Translations under genes and position numbers: made by a program
NCBI GenBank assembly: GCA_951640195.1
Contig: OX621163.1
Span: 372,001 to 436,000, forward strand
Direction of reading: 5' to 3'
Source: Porpolomopsis calyptriformis
Taxonomy: Eukaryota; Basidiomycota; Agaricomycetes; Agaricales; Hygrophoraceae
DNA length: 64,000 nt
Part shown: positions 33,564-46,233 of the stretch, one piece after another
Numbering within the stretch: position 1 is the first letter of the stretch
Layout: the number at the start of each line of letters is the position of its first letter
Notes under the pieces: generated by a model
The model's input: the letters and a program-made list of their open reading frames with translations, nothing else
The model's database searches: none
What the model was told of the DNA's origin: nothing

Positions 33564-36533
33564 TGTATCTACTTAAATGACTTAAACAGGTTTCCTTACC
33601 ATACTTCTCACCCTTGGCTCCCATGGGTCTCGTGTCATCAGCCATCTCACAATGTTATCCCCCAAAATCAGAGTTCAGCGTGGAGGACATCCCTGATTTG
33701 TCCGGAAAGATCATCATCGTGACTGGCGCAAACACGGGCATTGGGAAAGAGACGGCCAAGGCGCGTCATGTTCCTTTTGGATGATTAGATTCGAAGATCA
33801 CTCACCACTCCATGCATGTTCTCTTCAGGCCCTGCTTGCACACAATGCCAAGGTGTATATTGCTGCGCGCAATAAGGAAAAATCCGAGCAAGCCATCCAG
33901 GACCTACGTGATGCGACTGGCAAAGAGGCGATTTTCTTACCTTTGGATTTAGGAGATCTAAAAAGTGTGAAGGCAGCTGCTGAAGAATTTTCAAGGTATA
34001 TTCTTGCGATTGGGGTAACTTTCCTTAATGGAGATTTCTAGCAAGGAAACAGAGCTGCATGTCTTGTTCAACAATGCGTATGTATATCGCTTGCACTCCA
34101 GTTTTCATTTGTGAACTATCTATTTTCCTTACAGGGGCGTAATGTGGCCTCCAATCGATCAACTGACCAGTGATGGATATGATTTGCAGTTTGGAACAAA
34201 TGTCCTTGGTGAGATCGAGCTTGTGCACTGCAGCATCCAAATCTGACAAACGGTCTGTACGCTAGGCCACTTTTATTTCACCAAACTATTACTCCCGTTG
34301 TTGATCTCGACAGCCAAAACCTCGCCTGATGGCAAAACACGCGTCGTCAACTCGTCGTCGATAGGGCACCTAGTGAGTAGCGGGTTGCACTTCGACACCT
34401 TTAAGGATAGTCCATCAAGGGTGAAGATGAGTACAGGGGAGCTGTACTACCAGAGTAAAACTGTATGCCACCTTGCGACAACCTTGATGGAACAATACCA
34501 ATCGTACTATGGTTGTTCAAACAGGGTAACGTCGTGTTCGCAAGTGAACTCGCTCGCCGATATGGCGATCAAGGCATCGTCTCCACTTCTCTCAATCCTG
34601 GTAATGTGCTTGTCACTATCTTTTTGTTTCGTCAATCTCACTTGGCAAGAATGCAGGTAATATTAAATCAGATCTCCTCCGTCACACATCGAGCTTGAAA
34701 AAACGAATACTTGTAAGCACACACGAACTTCTGGCCTATTCTGATTGGCTCAATATGCATCGCCCGACTTCTTACCGAAGGCTGCCATAATCCTGTACGA
34801 CACCCCATACGGTGCACTCACCCAACTTTGGGCAGGAACTTCAGCCATTGGTGCGACATTCAATGGCAAGGTACACGTGTGTCATATTCAATGACCTGGG
34901 TTTGCTAACCAATTGTCTATTTGATCCAGTATCTTGTTCCTTGGGCCAGGATAGGCAAGCCTTGTCAGAGCACTCAGAGTCCAGAAATTGGACAGGAACT
35001 GTGGACGTGGCTTGAAGAACAAGTTGAACATGTATAACTTCGGCGTCCACACCTCACACTCTAGGTCATCCTTCTTCTACATATTTATTCGCATGCTGCC
35101 ACTGGCACGATATAGGAAAAGATCAACTTCGACTCTCGACCAAGTCCATGAATTAAATTCCCAAAGTGAGATCGCGAAACGAAGCTGAGAAAACATCGTG
35201 ATGTTACAATATTAGCAGTACATTCTCACTATCTTATCCGAAAGGATATCAATTGGTTGTCTATCGGTCTCCATCAGAGGACCCAAACCGTTCCTTCCGG
35301 CCGACACTGGCTCGACTACATCTTCCCACTGGGCCGTACTCTGGTAGAACCGCCTCTTCGAGGTTTTGTTGGGCGGACCACAGTCATATTGTGGGATGTC
35401 AAAATACTGGTTCGAAATAATGCTCATCCGTGACTTGTGTGAGCCATTGTGTGTGCGCCGTCGAGTATTGTGTCGATGAGTGTACAGAGGTACCTCTGTA
35501 TCTGAACGCCAGGCGTCAGAGTCCTCGGAATATGACTCGAATTCTTGAAGGTTATAGACGTATCGCGCGTGTTCTGTTTTAGTTGTTATTAATGAACACC
35601 GAGGGGCTATCATAATAAAATAAAGCTTACGCGCTAAGCGTTCATCTAATTCATCTCTAACTTCTTCCCCGTCCTCGTCCCCCTTAAAGCCCAAATGTTG
35701 GCCGAGCGATTCTCGCGGAACGTCATGCATGCCAACAGAGGGTGCACATTTCAATTGTGATAGCTGTTGCAGCGCCAATGTCCTAAAATGCAAGCCACAC
35801 TGTCACATCATACTGAGTGTATATTTCAGCTTACTCACCTAACCCTCTCAAGCGATCCATCCTTCACGTTCATGTCTTCCATGTTATTCTCCATGACTTC
35901 TAGCCTATACCGCGGCCCGAACCACTCATGAAAATCGTTCCATGGCAGATTGAGGTCAATAGTGTCCTCGATTCCCAGCGCACACGCAGTCTCGTAAGTC
36001 CACACCCGCGCAACATTCTTCACGGTATATCCCCCACCGCCAAGAAGTATGAGGGGTATGTTCTGTTTACGAAGAAATTGAACGCAACGAGCATGGCCAT
36101 GCATAGTAATATTGAAACATCCGAGCTTATCTCCGGCAAGAGAATCTGCTCCGCATTGGAGCACGACCACCGGCGGTTGATAGACCTCAAGAATTTTGGA
36201 GACGACCTGATATGAAGCAAGTGATCCATGTGTTTAGCTTATCAGCGCGAAAAAGACCTTTTGACACGCACAGACTCAAAAACATGTATGAACGAGGCAT
36301 CTCTGATCCCGTCTTTAAGTGGGACATTGACTGCATATCCTTTCCCGGTCCCTCTCCCTCTGTCCTCTTGAGTGCCAGTACCGGGAAAGTATTCCCCAAA
36401 TTTGTGAAAACTGCATGTCATCACCCTATCCGTGGTATAAAACGCTTCCTCGACACCATCACCATGATGGCAGTCGATGTCGAGATACAGAACGCGAGAG
36501 AACGTTCGCAAAAGCTCTAATATGCCGAGGACA
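33564..36533. repeat. Direct duplication, copy 2 (likely parental)
   Basis: 2970 bp matching 26128-29100. Here the HDAC gene continues intact beyond the copied segment to its start codon at 37212, so this is the more complete, probably original locus. Its left edge abuts the retroelement relic. Differences from copy 1 are mostly single transitions in introns and synonymous sites. Confidence 0.95.
33623..35037 (+). CDS. Short-chain dehydrogenase/reductase, copy 2
   Basis: Exons 33623-33760, 33829-33995, 34042-34077, 34135-34208, 34266-34462, 34525-34600, 34657-34712, 34781-34870 and 34930-35037 encode 313 aa, essentially the same protein as copy 1. The motifs [14 protein letters not shown] and YYQSK are all kept. 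It shares the GC donor in intron 1 (33761), so that feature predates the duplication. Both copies appear functional at sequence level, giving two near-identical enzymes. Tail-to-tail with the intact HDAC gene. Confidence 0.87.
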
Positions 36534-37212
36534 ATGTCGTTGATATAACAAAACCCGGATGCTTCACGTTTCTTGGCGTGATGGAGGCCGCCGGCCCAAT
36601 TGATCGCGATGTCAGCAGCACCAGAGTTAATCATCTGAGCGGCAGCTTTGCAGGGGAGACAAGAAATGTCTGAGTCAGAGCTGAAAACGAAGATATTGAC
36701 AAATACCGATGGAACCCCCGGCCGATATTGAGCAGAACTCAAACACGCCCTCGAACGGCGGGTTGTCCTCTCCGATCAGAACTAAACAGGCCAATGTGAG
36801 TAATTGAACAAGAGAACAAGCCTCTGACTCCCGCTCACATCTTGTGCCATGATAAGTCAGTTCCTCCGCTGTCTCAGGCGTAACCCGGTGCAAAAAGTGG
36901 ACGTATTCATCGGCGTGAAACGCACTCATCGACTCTGGCAAAGCGTGCTCCGGTCGCTGGATTGTCCCGTGACGTTTAGCCGAAACATGGCATTAAGGAT
37001 AATGGGGATGACAGACGAGGATGTGCATCTTGTCGAGCATGTTATAAGCAGAAACAAGGCTGTGTGTGATATGCATCCGATGGGGCTTCATGGGATGGCC
37101 CAAGCCGTAGGAAAACGAGCCAATACCTCCTGAAGGAGCTGGTTACAAAAGGCACCTGAGTTGGATTGGATTGCCTACCGTCATAGTAATAGGCAACTCG
37201 TCGACGAGACAT
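35212..37212 (-). CDS. HOS2: Class I histone deacetylase (Hos2/HDAC3-like)
   Basis: Zinc-dependent lysine deacetylase of nuclear corepressor complexes. Exons 37212-37179, 37129-37017, 36956-36839, 36781-36707, 36645-36272, 36206-35839, 35782-35631 and 35573-35212 encode 531 aa. Landmarks are [23 protein letters not shown], the catalytic pair in [11 protein letters not shown] (about 134-135), zinc ligands in [21 protein letters not shown], and [20 protein letters not shown]. The WTYET and [12 protein letters not shown] segments favour the HDAC3/Hos2 branch over Rpd3. The C-terminus extends past the catalytic core with an acidic/Ser region and an Arg-rich stretch. Its 3' half is duplicated at 27779-29100. 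Confidence 0.93.
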
Positions 37213-37605
37213 GTTGGATGACGGGGGAGGATGAAGATGGCGGACGAAAAGCACCAATCACAAACATTACACCTAGTCACGTGTTCAAATGTGGCATTAG
37301 CAGTATTGCCGGATTTAGAATATCCTCATCACTTGAGATATTCAGAGATCGAGAGACAGTTCAAGTGCATTAATGTGGGCTAAAAGTCATTGTATGTACA
37401 TAATATGTATCAAAGTCTTTAGGATAACTTCTATTAGGGCGGGAAATGGAATAATGCTGCAAAACGTCTGTCCATGATGCCGCAATAAAGTCAAGTCGGG
37501 AAAAACGAGTGCAAGAAAAGTGGTGGTGGTGTCCGAAGCGGTACTGCTAATGCAAAAAGTGGTGAGACAATGAAACAAGGAAAGTGAGTTGTCAGCAAGG
37601 AATGT
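37213..37605. promoter_or_regulatory. HDAC promoter and chitin synthase 3' region
   Basis: 393 bp between two minus-strand genes. No coding signal was recognised. It should hold the HDAC promoter and the chitin synthase terminator. Confidence 0.45.
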
Positions 37606-40600
37606 CTAAGATTCGGAGAGAATTTTGTCAATCGACTGGTTCAAAAAGTCTTTTCGGGAAGTGAGGTCCGCTTTGGGAAAACGAGCTATAATCGCTTCAC
37701 GCGCAGTCCTACGGCAGAAACATTCTGAGTCCCGCACACGAATATCGTATTCAACAAGTCACTTACTTCTTTGTAACCGTCATCAAGTCCTGACTGCTCA
37801 GGTAGTTACGCAAAACGCCGAAAAGCTCATCATCCGTCGGGTTTGGATTCATACTGGGGCCTGCGAACGGATTGACTGTTGTTGCAAGGGAGAAGGTCGA
37901 TATTGGCCTCTGCTGTCCCGCTAAGCCTGGGAGTGACGGCGGGACTCCACCAAAGCCACCGGACTGGGACCCACTGCTAGCCCCAAACATATTCATGTGG
38001 CCCAGCATAAGTGGGCCAGGAGGCATCATTCCGTACACACTACCCGTGTTTTGGTAGGCCATTGGTGACACATTCGTCGCCATCATTCCAGCATCAGACC
38101 CATGTACAGATCCTGGACCATTTCCAAATGGCATGAACGGCAATTGAGGAGCGCCCTGTTGAGACGCATGGTGCGAAAGATTGCTGTTGGAGAGCTGACT
38201 GCCACCGAGACGTAGGTTTGGGTTCGAGCTATTGTTGTACGTCAAATTTGTATCGCGGTAATAATCTCCTGACTGGGAGGCCTGATGGTAACTGCGAGGA
38301 GACTCGTCCCTCGACGGCGGCACACGAGAATGATGAGACTGAGAATGGGGTTTGGTGTCATATCCAGTTTCATCTGAATGGCGGGAACCGGTCTCCCAAG
38401 CCTCGGCTTCGTACTCTAAAGATGACGTTTCAGCCGAAAATATACATGCTGACGGGTCCCCACTTGCTTACCGCTGAACTTTTTGAGTGGAATCATGGTG
38501 TCGTCGAATTTTTCGTCGTCGTTCATCATAATCTTCTTGTTACTCCCCTCACCAATGACCAGGCGGGTATTGCCCCACCCGAACTCGTCCATGCACCAGA
38601 ATGAGTATATCGGAAGAAAGAAACTATAGATTGGATACCTATGGAGATATTTTAGTAAACGGACAACAGGCATGACAAGTTGGCTCTTACGATAAAAGAT
38701 AAACCACCATCCACCCAATGAGCATAAATTCGCGTTTAACAACGAAGATGATAGCCTAAAATGTCGTGAGACCAATGGCACTTGATGAATACTGTATTGC
38801 AACTATACCTGGAATCCATAAGCAGCTGCCAACATGATGATAGCGATCTTTGGAAAGGCAGCTTGGCGAGTTCCAACCATGATTATCAAGTAAAGTAGGT
38901 AGACAACCGTGGCCGGTAGAATCTAGTAGACCGAAAGAAGTGAGCTAGTATTCCGAAATAGGCCGAAGCAAGGCAGAGATTTACGAGTGTGCCCAACAGG
39001 TCGATAAAGACAAAGAACCGCATCGAGAAGCAGCAAAATCCAAAGAGCTCCGGTAACAACACCAACTCGCACAAATTGTGCACGGTGGAGTTGATCCATC
39101 GCCGTCGTTGTGAGAACAAGATGCGCCACGATTCCGGTGCCATAGTATGCGAGACTGCGTCAGGTATGAACTTGGTCTTGAAGGTAGGGAAATGCTTCAT
39201 CATCAGCGTCGTCAGGTACCGATCTTCGCCAAGGGAAAACAGGTTCTTCTTGTGAAGCGTATCGAGGTTAGGCTCGGCATACTCATCGATGATGCGGTTG
39301 GAGATGATGATTGGTCGACCTTTGTCAGCGGTTCGGATGCGGTACAGAGAGAAACAGCCAGGAAGACATGTGACGGAGCCGAAGAGGCTTTCAAAGGCCT
39401 TCGACAGGTGATGGGAAATGTAATACTCGTACACCTGGATCATGGTCCACCAAGACCCTTCCTCGTTTTCCAGTTTTGTCTCCCCACATATGCCGATAAT
39501 GGATGAGTCGTCGGCAGCAGAAGCTACCAATCTGTTCAGCGATTCAGGAGTGACAGTCTTTCCACGAAAGCATGAGTTACACTTGGTGGATCGATAGGAC
39601 ATAAACCCACCGTGTCTGCATCCACAGTAAAGATATATTCGTAGAAAGCAGGATCAATCCCAATGACATTCCGCATTTGATGGTATATTTCGAGTTCCAA
39701 CGGTGACATCGGTGCGTCGAAATGGACCCTGTTCAGATAATGCAGCAGTAATATCTGACTGTCACGTTTCCCGCGGTTTCCAGGTTTTACACGTTCTGTA
39801 GGTTTGCCGACTTTCACGACAACCATGTACCTAACAGTAATGTTATATCGGTCACCGCCACAAGTTGCAAAGGAATGAATGGACGTACGGAACAACGTGT
39901 CCCTCAAATTCATAGAGTCCGGAGTAAACCTTGCCATAATTGAGCGCCTTGGTACCTTCCCCAACCGACTTGAACAACAAGGGCTCTGGATCAAGTTTTG
40001 GATCGATACCAAGTATATCCAATACAATCCTCGGTGTCGTCCGATCATTACCACTTCCGATAATATTACCGTCGCAAATGATAAACAACAACTTGCGCTT
40101 GTCGTCGTATTTAAGTGCCGCAAGCGAGTCAATCGTTCGCCGGAGGGATTCTTCGCCTTCAGTGTAACATGGAACCTGACAAATCACAAATTTGTCGAGT
40201 AACTCGGGGGACCGTTTACTCCCAAGCTGCAATGCTGCGAGAACTGTGGCCGCGAGTCAGTCCTTGCGCAATGAGGGAAAGAGCCAACCTCACACTTCAT
40301 TGCCATGGAAGCGACCAAAATTCCCGAGAAGATCAACAATAAGTAATTCTGGGCCTGGCACCGCACTGTCTTGCGAAAATCAGTCTGCCCGACGTAAAAC
40401 GCATGCCTTAAACAGGCTAGATTATCCTCCTTCTTGATTGGATCCATCTGCGCCAACACGGCATTCATTGGCTGGGTGATATCCTGCCCAGGCTGTTGTT
40501 GAAATAGAGCAGTCAAGCTCTCGTTCAAGAACGCGTACTCTAGCGTGTCGCCTTGGTTGAGGGTGACAGTATTCACGTAATCCGTCAAGTCGTAGACACC

Positions 40601-43600
40601 GTTTTCGTAAATTGCCCATAACCTACATTTCATATAACCAACGCTCAATTGCAAAGAAATATCAAGAGGATAACCAGCGCCACCCACCGTTGATTTGTGG
40701 TATCTGCCGCCTGTGAGGCAATCACTCTTTTATCCCAAACTAGAGGTCCCTTGTGAAACTGCCTCATCTTGGGCAAAAATATCGAGGTGTACCAATCAGG
40801 TTGATGAAGTTTCGTGTTCGGAATGGATTGTAGAGCGCCAGAGACATGCATCGCACTCGGCTCTAGGGGTGTGAAGTTTGCGGGCATAATTGCAATCTGA
40901 CCATTGGTCACAAGGGGGGCACATGCAAGGACCAAGGGAGGTGGGAAATAGCCAGTTAGGTCTTGCCCAGCTAATAGCTCGAGCGAATTGGCGCCGTTGC
41001 TCGCTACTCCGGAAATGTCGCTGTGGTCACCATTTATGAAATTTGTGACATCATATACTTCGCCTTGCACCGCAACCCAGACGTCATTTGTTCCTGAATG
41101 CTGAGCAACTTCGTTTGTCGCCCAGGCCTTATCGAAATTGGGGCACAAAAGTCGGCCGAATTCGATAATATAGAAAATGACGGTGGCATTAAGCACGAAT
41201 ATGAGCATGAATATGGTTGTCTTCTCGCGCCAGGCAAGTCGCACATCCGGACGTTTCATGCGACCCAGGAAGCGTAGGAGGAAGGATGGCATCCACCACG
41301 TCATGGCCCTAACAACCCAAAGCCAGAGGCGTCGTGATTTGCTGGTCGGAACTTCTTCCACCGCATTGGGTGCCGGGTTGACAACGAGTCCACGTCCATC
41401 TTTGCTATTCGCACCAACACTCTGGTCCCATTCGGTCCAGCCGCCCCTTTCGTCACTCTCCACGAACTTGCCCGCGTTCGGAGTCTCAAGCCCGCCGCCG
41501 CCATATCCATCTCCAGGCGCGTTGACGTTATGGTAATGGGTCCCGTTCGTTCCAGAATGCGTTAACAACAGATTGTCAGCGCTCTCGCCAAAGGATCCTC
41601 CACCTCCACCTCCATGGCCATGTCCAGCAGAATCCCCGTGCGTGTACTCGGTTTCATCGTCCCCGACTCCAGCGCCGCTCTCCTCTTCCCCTTCTCCAGA
41701 CCCCTTCCGGAGCTCCTTCTCGACGCTTCGCACCCCATCTTCCACCATCTTCCACGCTGGATATGTCAACCACACCATTCTGTGGCCCAAGATATAATCC
41801 ACCCCTTCTGCCCATCCGTTCGCCCTCGCACATTGTCCAATCCTCTCCTTCTCTCCACCACGCATAGTAGGCACATACCGATCACAAAACGCTTCCTTCT
41901 CAATATCCACCACAAACTCCAAACTCCGTCTCGCCACAATATCCGGTAGCAGAAGAGCGCGCAGCTGTGCCTTCACGCGCCGTTTATCAAACGAGTTCGG
42001 AGAAGCTGAGTCATTGGGTCGGATACACGATATCGTCCAGAGACGTGTACGGTCGAGGGTGTTCATAACCTCCGAGAGTGTGTAATTCAACTGAGTCGTC
42101 ACAGGAAAAGTTTTTCCAGAATCCAACTGCGGATGAACGTCCCCACTGTCGAGAAGGACAGGAGTTGGCTGACGCAGTGGCCTTGAGGAAACTTGTGCCT
42201 GCACGATGATCTGTTCGTCCTTCACGTGCTTCTCGGCGGCTAGACTCGGTCCTGCGAGTAGCTTTTCCACGAAAGCATCAGAGGAATTGCGTAGGAGCGC
42301 CACGAACCCGGCATCTAAAAGATCGGCGTCTTTCTCCACAAATCCACCGATGTCGTACGTAACGCTTCCAGAATAGTGATTTATCCCGAAAAGACGATTA
42401 TTTTCCTTCCCCGCGGGGTGCTTGACGAATGATGCGTGTACTCCGAACTTGTTCCCTAAGTCGGCCAGCAGAACCTCATCCCTCCGTTCACCGTCCCCCT
42501 TACCGGATTTGAACGCGGAGCAACTTTTACTCATCACGCCCAGCATACCGCCAGGTTTCCTATGTGCGCGCTCGCTGAGCTGTGCGCCCCTTAACAATTC
42601 GATGCACCCAGCATTGTCCATCGTTGAGATCGCGGGCAAAGAAACACCGTCGCCCGTAATGTGTCCATTGTAGCCAACGGTGTCCTCGAACGTGTGTCGC
42701 ACAATGTACGAGTGCAGCATCTCGTCTGCGAAGTTTACACAAAACTCGTTGAATACATTGTGTCCGTAGGCAGATACGAGCGGGATGGGACCGCCCGTGG
42801 GTGCTGGCTCGCGGGACTGGTACCCAGGTTGGTCGAACACGACAATTTGCGCTCGTGGAGGTGGGTCTTTCGCACCAGGTGCGATTTTGTGGTTGGCCGT
42901 CTCAACGACAAAAGCAAAGAGGATGGCATACAAGTCCCGCACAAAATGATCCCGTTGGGCCCTACTTTGCTCGGCATCATTCAGCACGGAATATAATTCC
43001 TTGCGTACATAGCTCGACTTGTTCGTCATGACTTGGCCTAGGTCGTCGGACTTGACACCCAGGAATCTCGCAGCTTGTTCAAGGACCTCTGGGTTCTCAA
43101 CATACGCAGAAACGTCATGCGCGTCACCGTCCGCAAAACGAAGATTACCGAGGAGGAGAATGGACACGAGTACAGCAAAGATAGCGGAGGTATGCTTTGG
43201 TTTAAAACCGAGGATTCGCATAGACGAGCGTAGCTCGCCCATGGCTACCGCGTCATCGCTAAATGGACCGGCGGGCAGGCGATAACATCCAGATGAAGCG
43301 AGAAGTGCATAATCCGACGGGTCTTCAAGGTTATAATGGTCCCGTTCCTCTGGGGTAGCTCCCGCGAGAAACTGGTAGAAGAGATGATAGGTGCGCTCCT
43401 CGTGCGCCAGACGGTTTAGACGAGATTTGTCAAGGGCGTATGCGAGGACCTTGGCTGCGGCTATGCGGCCGCGGTCATTGAAATGGAGTTCCAGGTAACG
43501 ACAGTGGCGGGAGGCGTTCGGATTCAAGAGTGTCTTAGCGTTGCCAAATGTGTCAAGGAGAGAGCCAAGTGCCTTGATTTGCTCTGCAAGTTTGCATTCC

Positions 43601-44098
43601 TTCTTTGAATGTGAAGAAAGTCTGAGGATTTGGTCGATAATAAGGCGAGTGCCGAAGGACTTCCCGGAACTTGTGACGCCTCTGTAATTCATCAGCCAGG
43701 GATATGTTACATCAAGTAGAGAGTAAGACTGACCGAGGGATGATGGTCTGAGATTCGTCCCGACGTCTCATGAGCAAATAAACTTTACATGCAAGTTCAT
43801 ACAAGTGAGGTTGGAGAGGTTTGGGTGAATCCACCATAGGCAAACTGGTGTCCTTGTAACAACGTTCCTCGTAGTCCTTGGCACTGGCATCGTTTGCATT
43901 GGCCAAAGATTTGTAAGGGTTGACGACGACGAGGTTGGAGGTGCTAATGCTGGTATAAGGTAAATCAGCGCGGAAACGGGATTGCAGTACGGAGATGATG
44001 GTGTCATCATTGGGGTAGATCTTGACGGAACCTGAAGAGGAGACGAGGTCGACGAGGTCGCCGGAACTGACAGCCACTTGAATTAGGTTAGACGCCAT
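37606..44098 (-). CDS. Chitin synthase with myosin motor-like domain (class V/VII)
   Basis: Polymerises UDP-GlcNAc into chitin at the plasma membrane. Exons 44098-43734, 43681-40688, 40622-40294, 40243-39889, 39830-39611, 39557-38985, 38922-38809, 38755-38691, 38638-38472, 38415-37767 and 37708-37606 encode 1977 aa. The N-terminal ~750 residues are motor-like, with P-loop [11 protein letters not shown] near 123-133. Next come membrane segments, a cytochrome-b5-like part ([17 protein letters not shown]), the catalytic domain (CDGN; DADT split by an intron near 1420; EDRYL; QRRRW) and further membrane helices ([15 protein letters not shown]). The tail is Ser/Gly/Met-rich and ends with a DEK-C-type domain ([19 protein letters not shown]). 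Motor and catalysis in one chain support polarised wall growth. All motifs look intact. Confidence 0.95.
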
Positions 44099-44163
44099 TG
44101 CAGGCGGCGGTGGAGGGAGAGTTTCGGTTATGAGAGCGTCTCTTATGTAATCAAAACGGTCTC

Positions 44164-45120
44164 ATGGCTTTCGTGCTCTTCGGGGACTCGCTCACCGAGC
44201 TCGGTTGGCACCCAGATGGTGTTGTCCAACGTCTGGCTGGTCAGTAAGTCAGACATAAATCGAAAGAATATTCCTCATTTGTTGCAGAGGTTTACGCCAG
44301 AAAGTTGGACGTTATTAACCGCGGTTTCTCGGGTTATAACACGAAATGGGGAATTCCCGTCTTCGAACAGGTAAACGCTACCATTCGTCCTGATCACGGA
44401 CTCTGAATATACTGTGTTCTACGCAACAGTGTTTTGCCGCGCTTCGTGGACAGAACGTCCGTCTTTTAACAATCTGGTTAGGCGGCAATGATTCCTGTCT
44501 CGAGGTCTCTCCTCAGCACGTTCCTTTAAACGACTTCTCCGACAACCTTCACCGCCTCGTGCAGATGGTCAAATCTCCTACGTCCCCGTTATTTTCCCCC
44601 TCTACAGCCGTCATCCTCCTGACTCCGCCGCCCGTGAACACATACGAGCGAGAGGCCCGTCTATCTTCCAGGAATCCCCCAATAAAGCTGGACCGCCATT
44701 TCAACACGACCCAATCGTATGCAGAAGCGGTGAAAGTTGTGGGGTCGCAAGAGAATGTCCCTGTCGTCGATGTGTGGAGTGCTATATACAATGCAGCCGG
44801 CCAAGATGAACGCAAATTGAGCAAGTTTTTGTGCGACGGCTTGCACCTCTCCGCAGTGGGGTATCAAGTAGGTGGCTTACCACTCGTGTCTGATGCGGTA
44901 CTGACTTTCTGCAATAGTTGGTATTTGAAGTCCTCATGCAAACGATCAAGGACAGTTATCCAGAACTTCACTATGATAAACTCCAGCCTATATTTCCGCC
45001 GTAAGTGACTATGCTCTACGAGGGTCCTGATTCTCATTATCACGCAGTTGGGCTGAAATAAACTGGGATGATCCCGTTCCCTCTTTGAGGATGAGACCTG
45101 CTGGTGGTACGGCTACGTAG
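44164..45120 (+). CDS. IAH1: GDSL esterase, isoamyl acetate hydrolase type
   Basis: SGNH-fold hydrolase of short-chain esters. Exons 44164-44239, 44288-44370, 44430-44867, 44918-45000 and 45048-45120 encode 250 aa. Block I is FGDSLTE at residues 6-12 with the nucleophile Ser. Block II includes the Gly in RGFSGYNTKW, block III is WLGGNDS, and block V is DGLHLSAVGY with the catalytic Asp-x-x-His. The C-terminus (YPELHYDKLQPIFPPWAEI) is typical of IAH1. The start codon lies only 65 bp from the divergent chitin synthase ATG, so the promoters overlap. Nothing is broken. Confidence 0.92.
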
Positions 45121-45323
45121 GCACTCAGCTACAAGGTAGAGCATGTATGCCGTTCGCAGTTAGAACATACGGAAGTAGAAATTGGGATATGTGCGACCCA
45201 CCTGTCCGAGTCCCTCAAGCACTCCGAACCTCGCGTTGACGACAGTCCTCGCCGAGCTGAATGAATGATGATTTTGGGTTTACTTTTTTATTTTTAACTA
45301 CAAGGATGGAAGCTTTGGCAGGG

Positions 45324-46233
45324 TTATGTGTGATGTTTCTTTTTCACAGCCGCCTTGGCCTCATTCAATGGTCTACCCCACCTCGCCTCAGGTGGGTCCC
45401 AGATCCCTAACTCCTCTTTCATCTTCTCAACATTGCACTCCCACCTCTCCTCCCAATACACCGTGATCAAACTCCTAGCACTCCCACCACACTTCAATGC
45501 CCAAGGCACATACTCGCGGAACAACCTCTCACGTTTTTTCGCGTCAAGCCTGAGGGGGCCAAAGAGAGCCGAAATGGCGGCCATGGGAAGGCCTAGGTTT
45601 GCGAACTCAAAGTACTTGAGAGCGAGTTCGGATTCGACATTCACAGGGAGATTGGTGAGGCAATGGTAGAAATCGTGGCATTCACGATAACGTTGCATCA
45701 CGTAGGCGAGTTCTGGATCGTATATATAGCGTACCTAACCAATATGTGTGTCATTAAATCACAAAGAGGAAATGTAGGACAGAACGAACAGGCTCCCGTG
45801 TATCCGGTGTTACGCCGCATCGTTCAAGCCAAGTCACATAGGATAAACCGAACGAGCCTTCTGGATACCTGGCAAGTTTCCCTAGATCAATCGTCTTGGA
45901 GTTGACGCGAGGCCGCTCCTTGAGAATTTTCCGCCCTTCCGGACTCTGGAGCATGATGTCTCTCAGACGGGGTAAACTGGGTCCCGCGGTTGTCTCGCCA
46001 AGGGCCGCAACCATATCTGCATACTCGAAATGAACATTTTAAGGAATCAAAACACGAGTTGGTGTGTACAGACCACCTCTGCGAGGGTCGACAAGTGCCA
46101 TTATAGCTGACCCGACAGCCAGGAATGCATTTTCAAAGCGTGTTAATGGGACATGACCTTCGTAAGCTGGACGACTGTTGAACAAGCGTGCTTGTCTGGG
46201 ATGGGAGACCAGACGAGTCAAAGGTGGGAACAT
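45324..46233 (-). CDS. COQ4: Ubiquinone biosynthesis protein COQ4
   Basis: Mitochondrial matrix-side component of the CoQ synthome. Exons 46233-46074, 46016-45790 and 45734-45324 encode 265 aa. The basic N-terminus (LTRLVSHPRQARLFNSR) fits a presequence. The family signatures are PLTRFENAFLAVGSA, RYPEGSFGLSYVTWL, ELAYVMQRYRECHDFYH and MAAISALFGPLRL. The zinc-binding HD-x2-H is at about 149-153 (HDFYH). The second intron has a GTTCGT donor. The C-terminus ends in Lys/His (VKKKHHT). All conserved parts are present. Confidence 0.93.

Noticed and set aside
26128..36533. Interpreting the two direct repeats as LTRs of one large element
   Set aside because: The repeats encode host SDR and HDAC genes, have no TG...CA ends, and the retroelement between them has its own LTR-like start.
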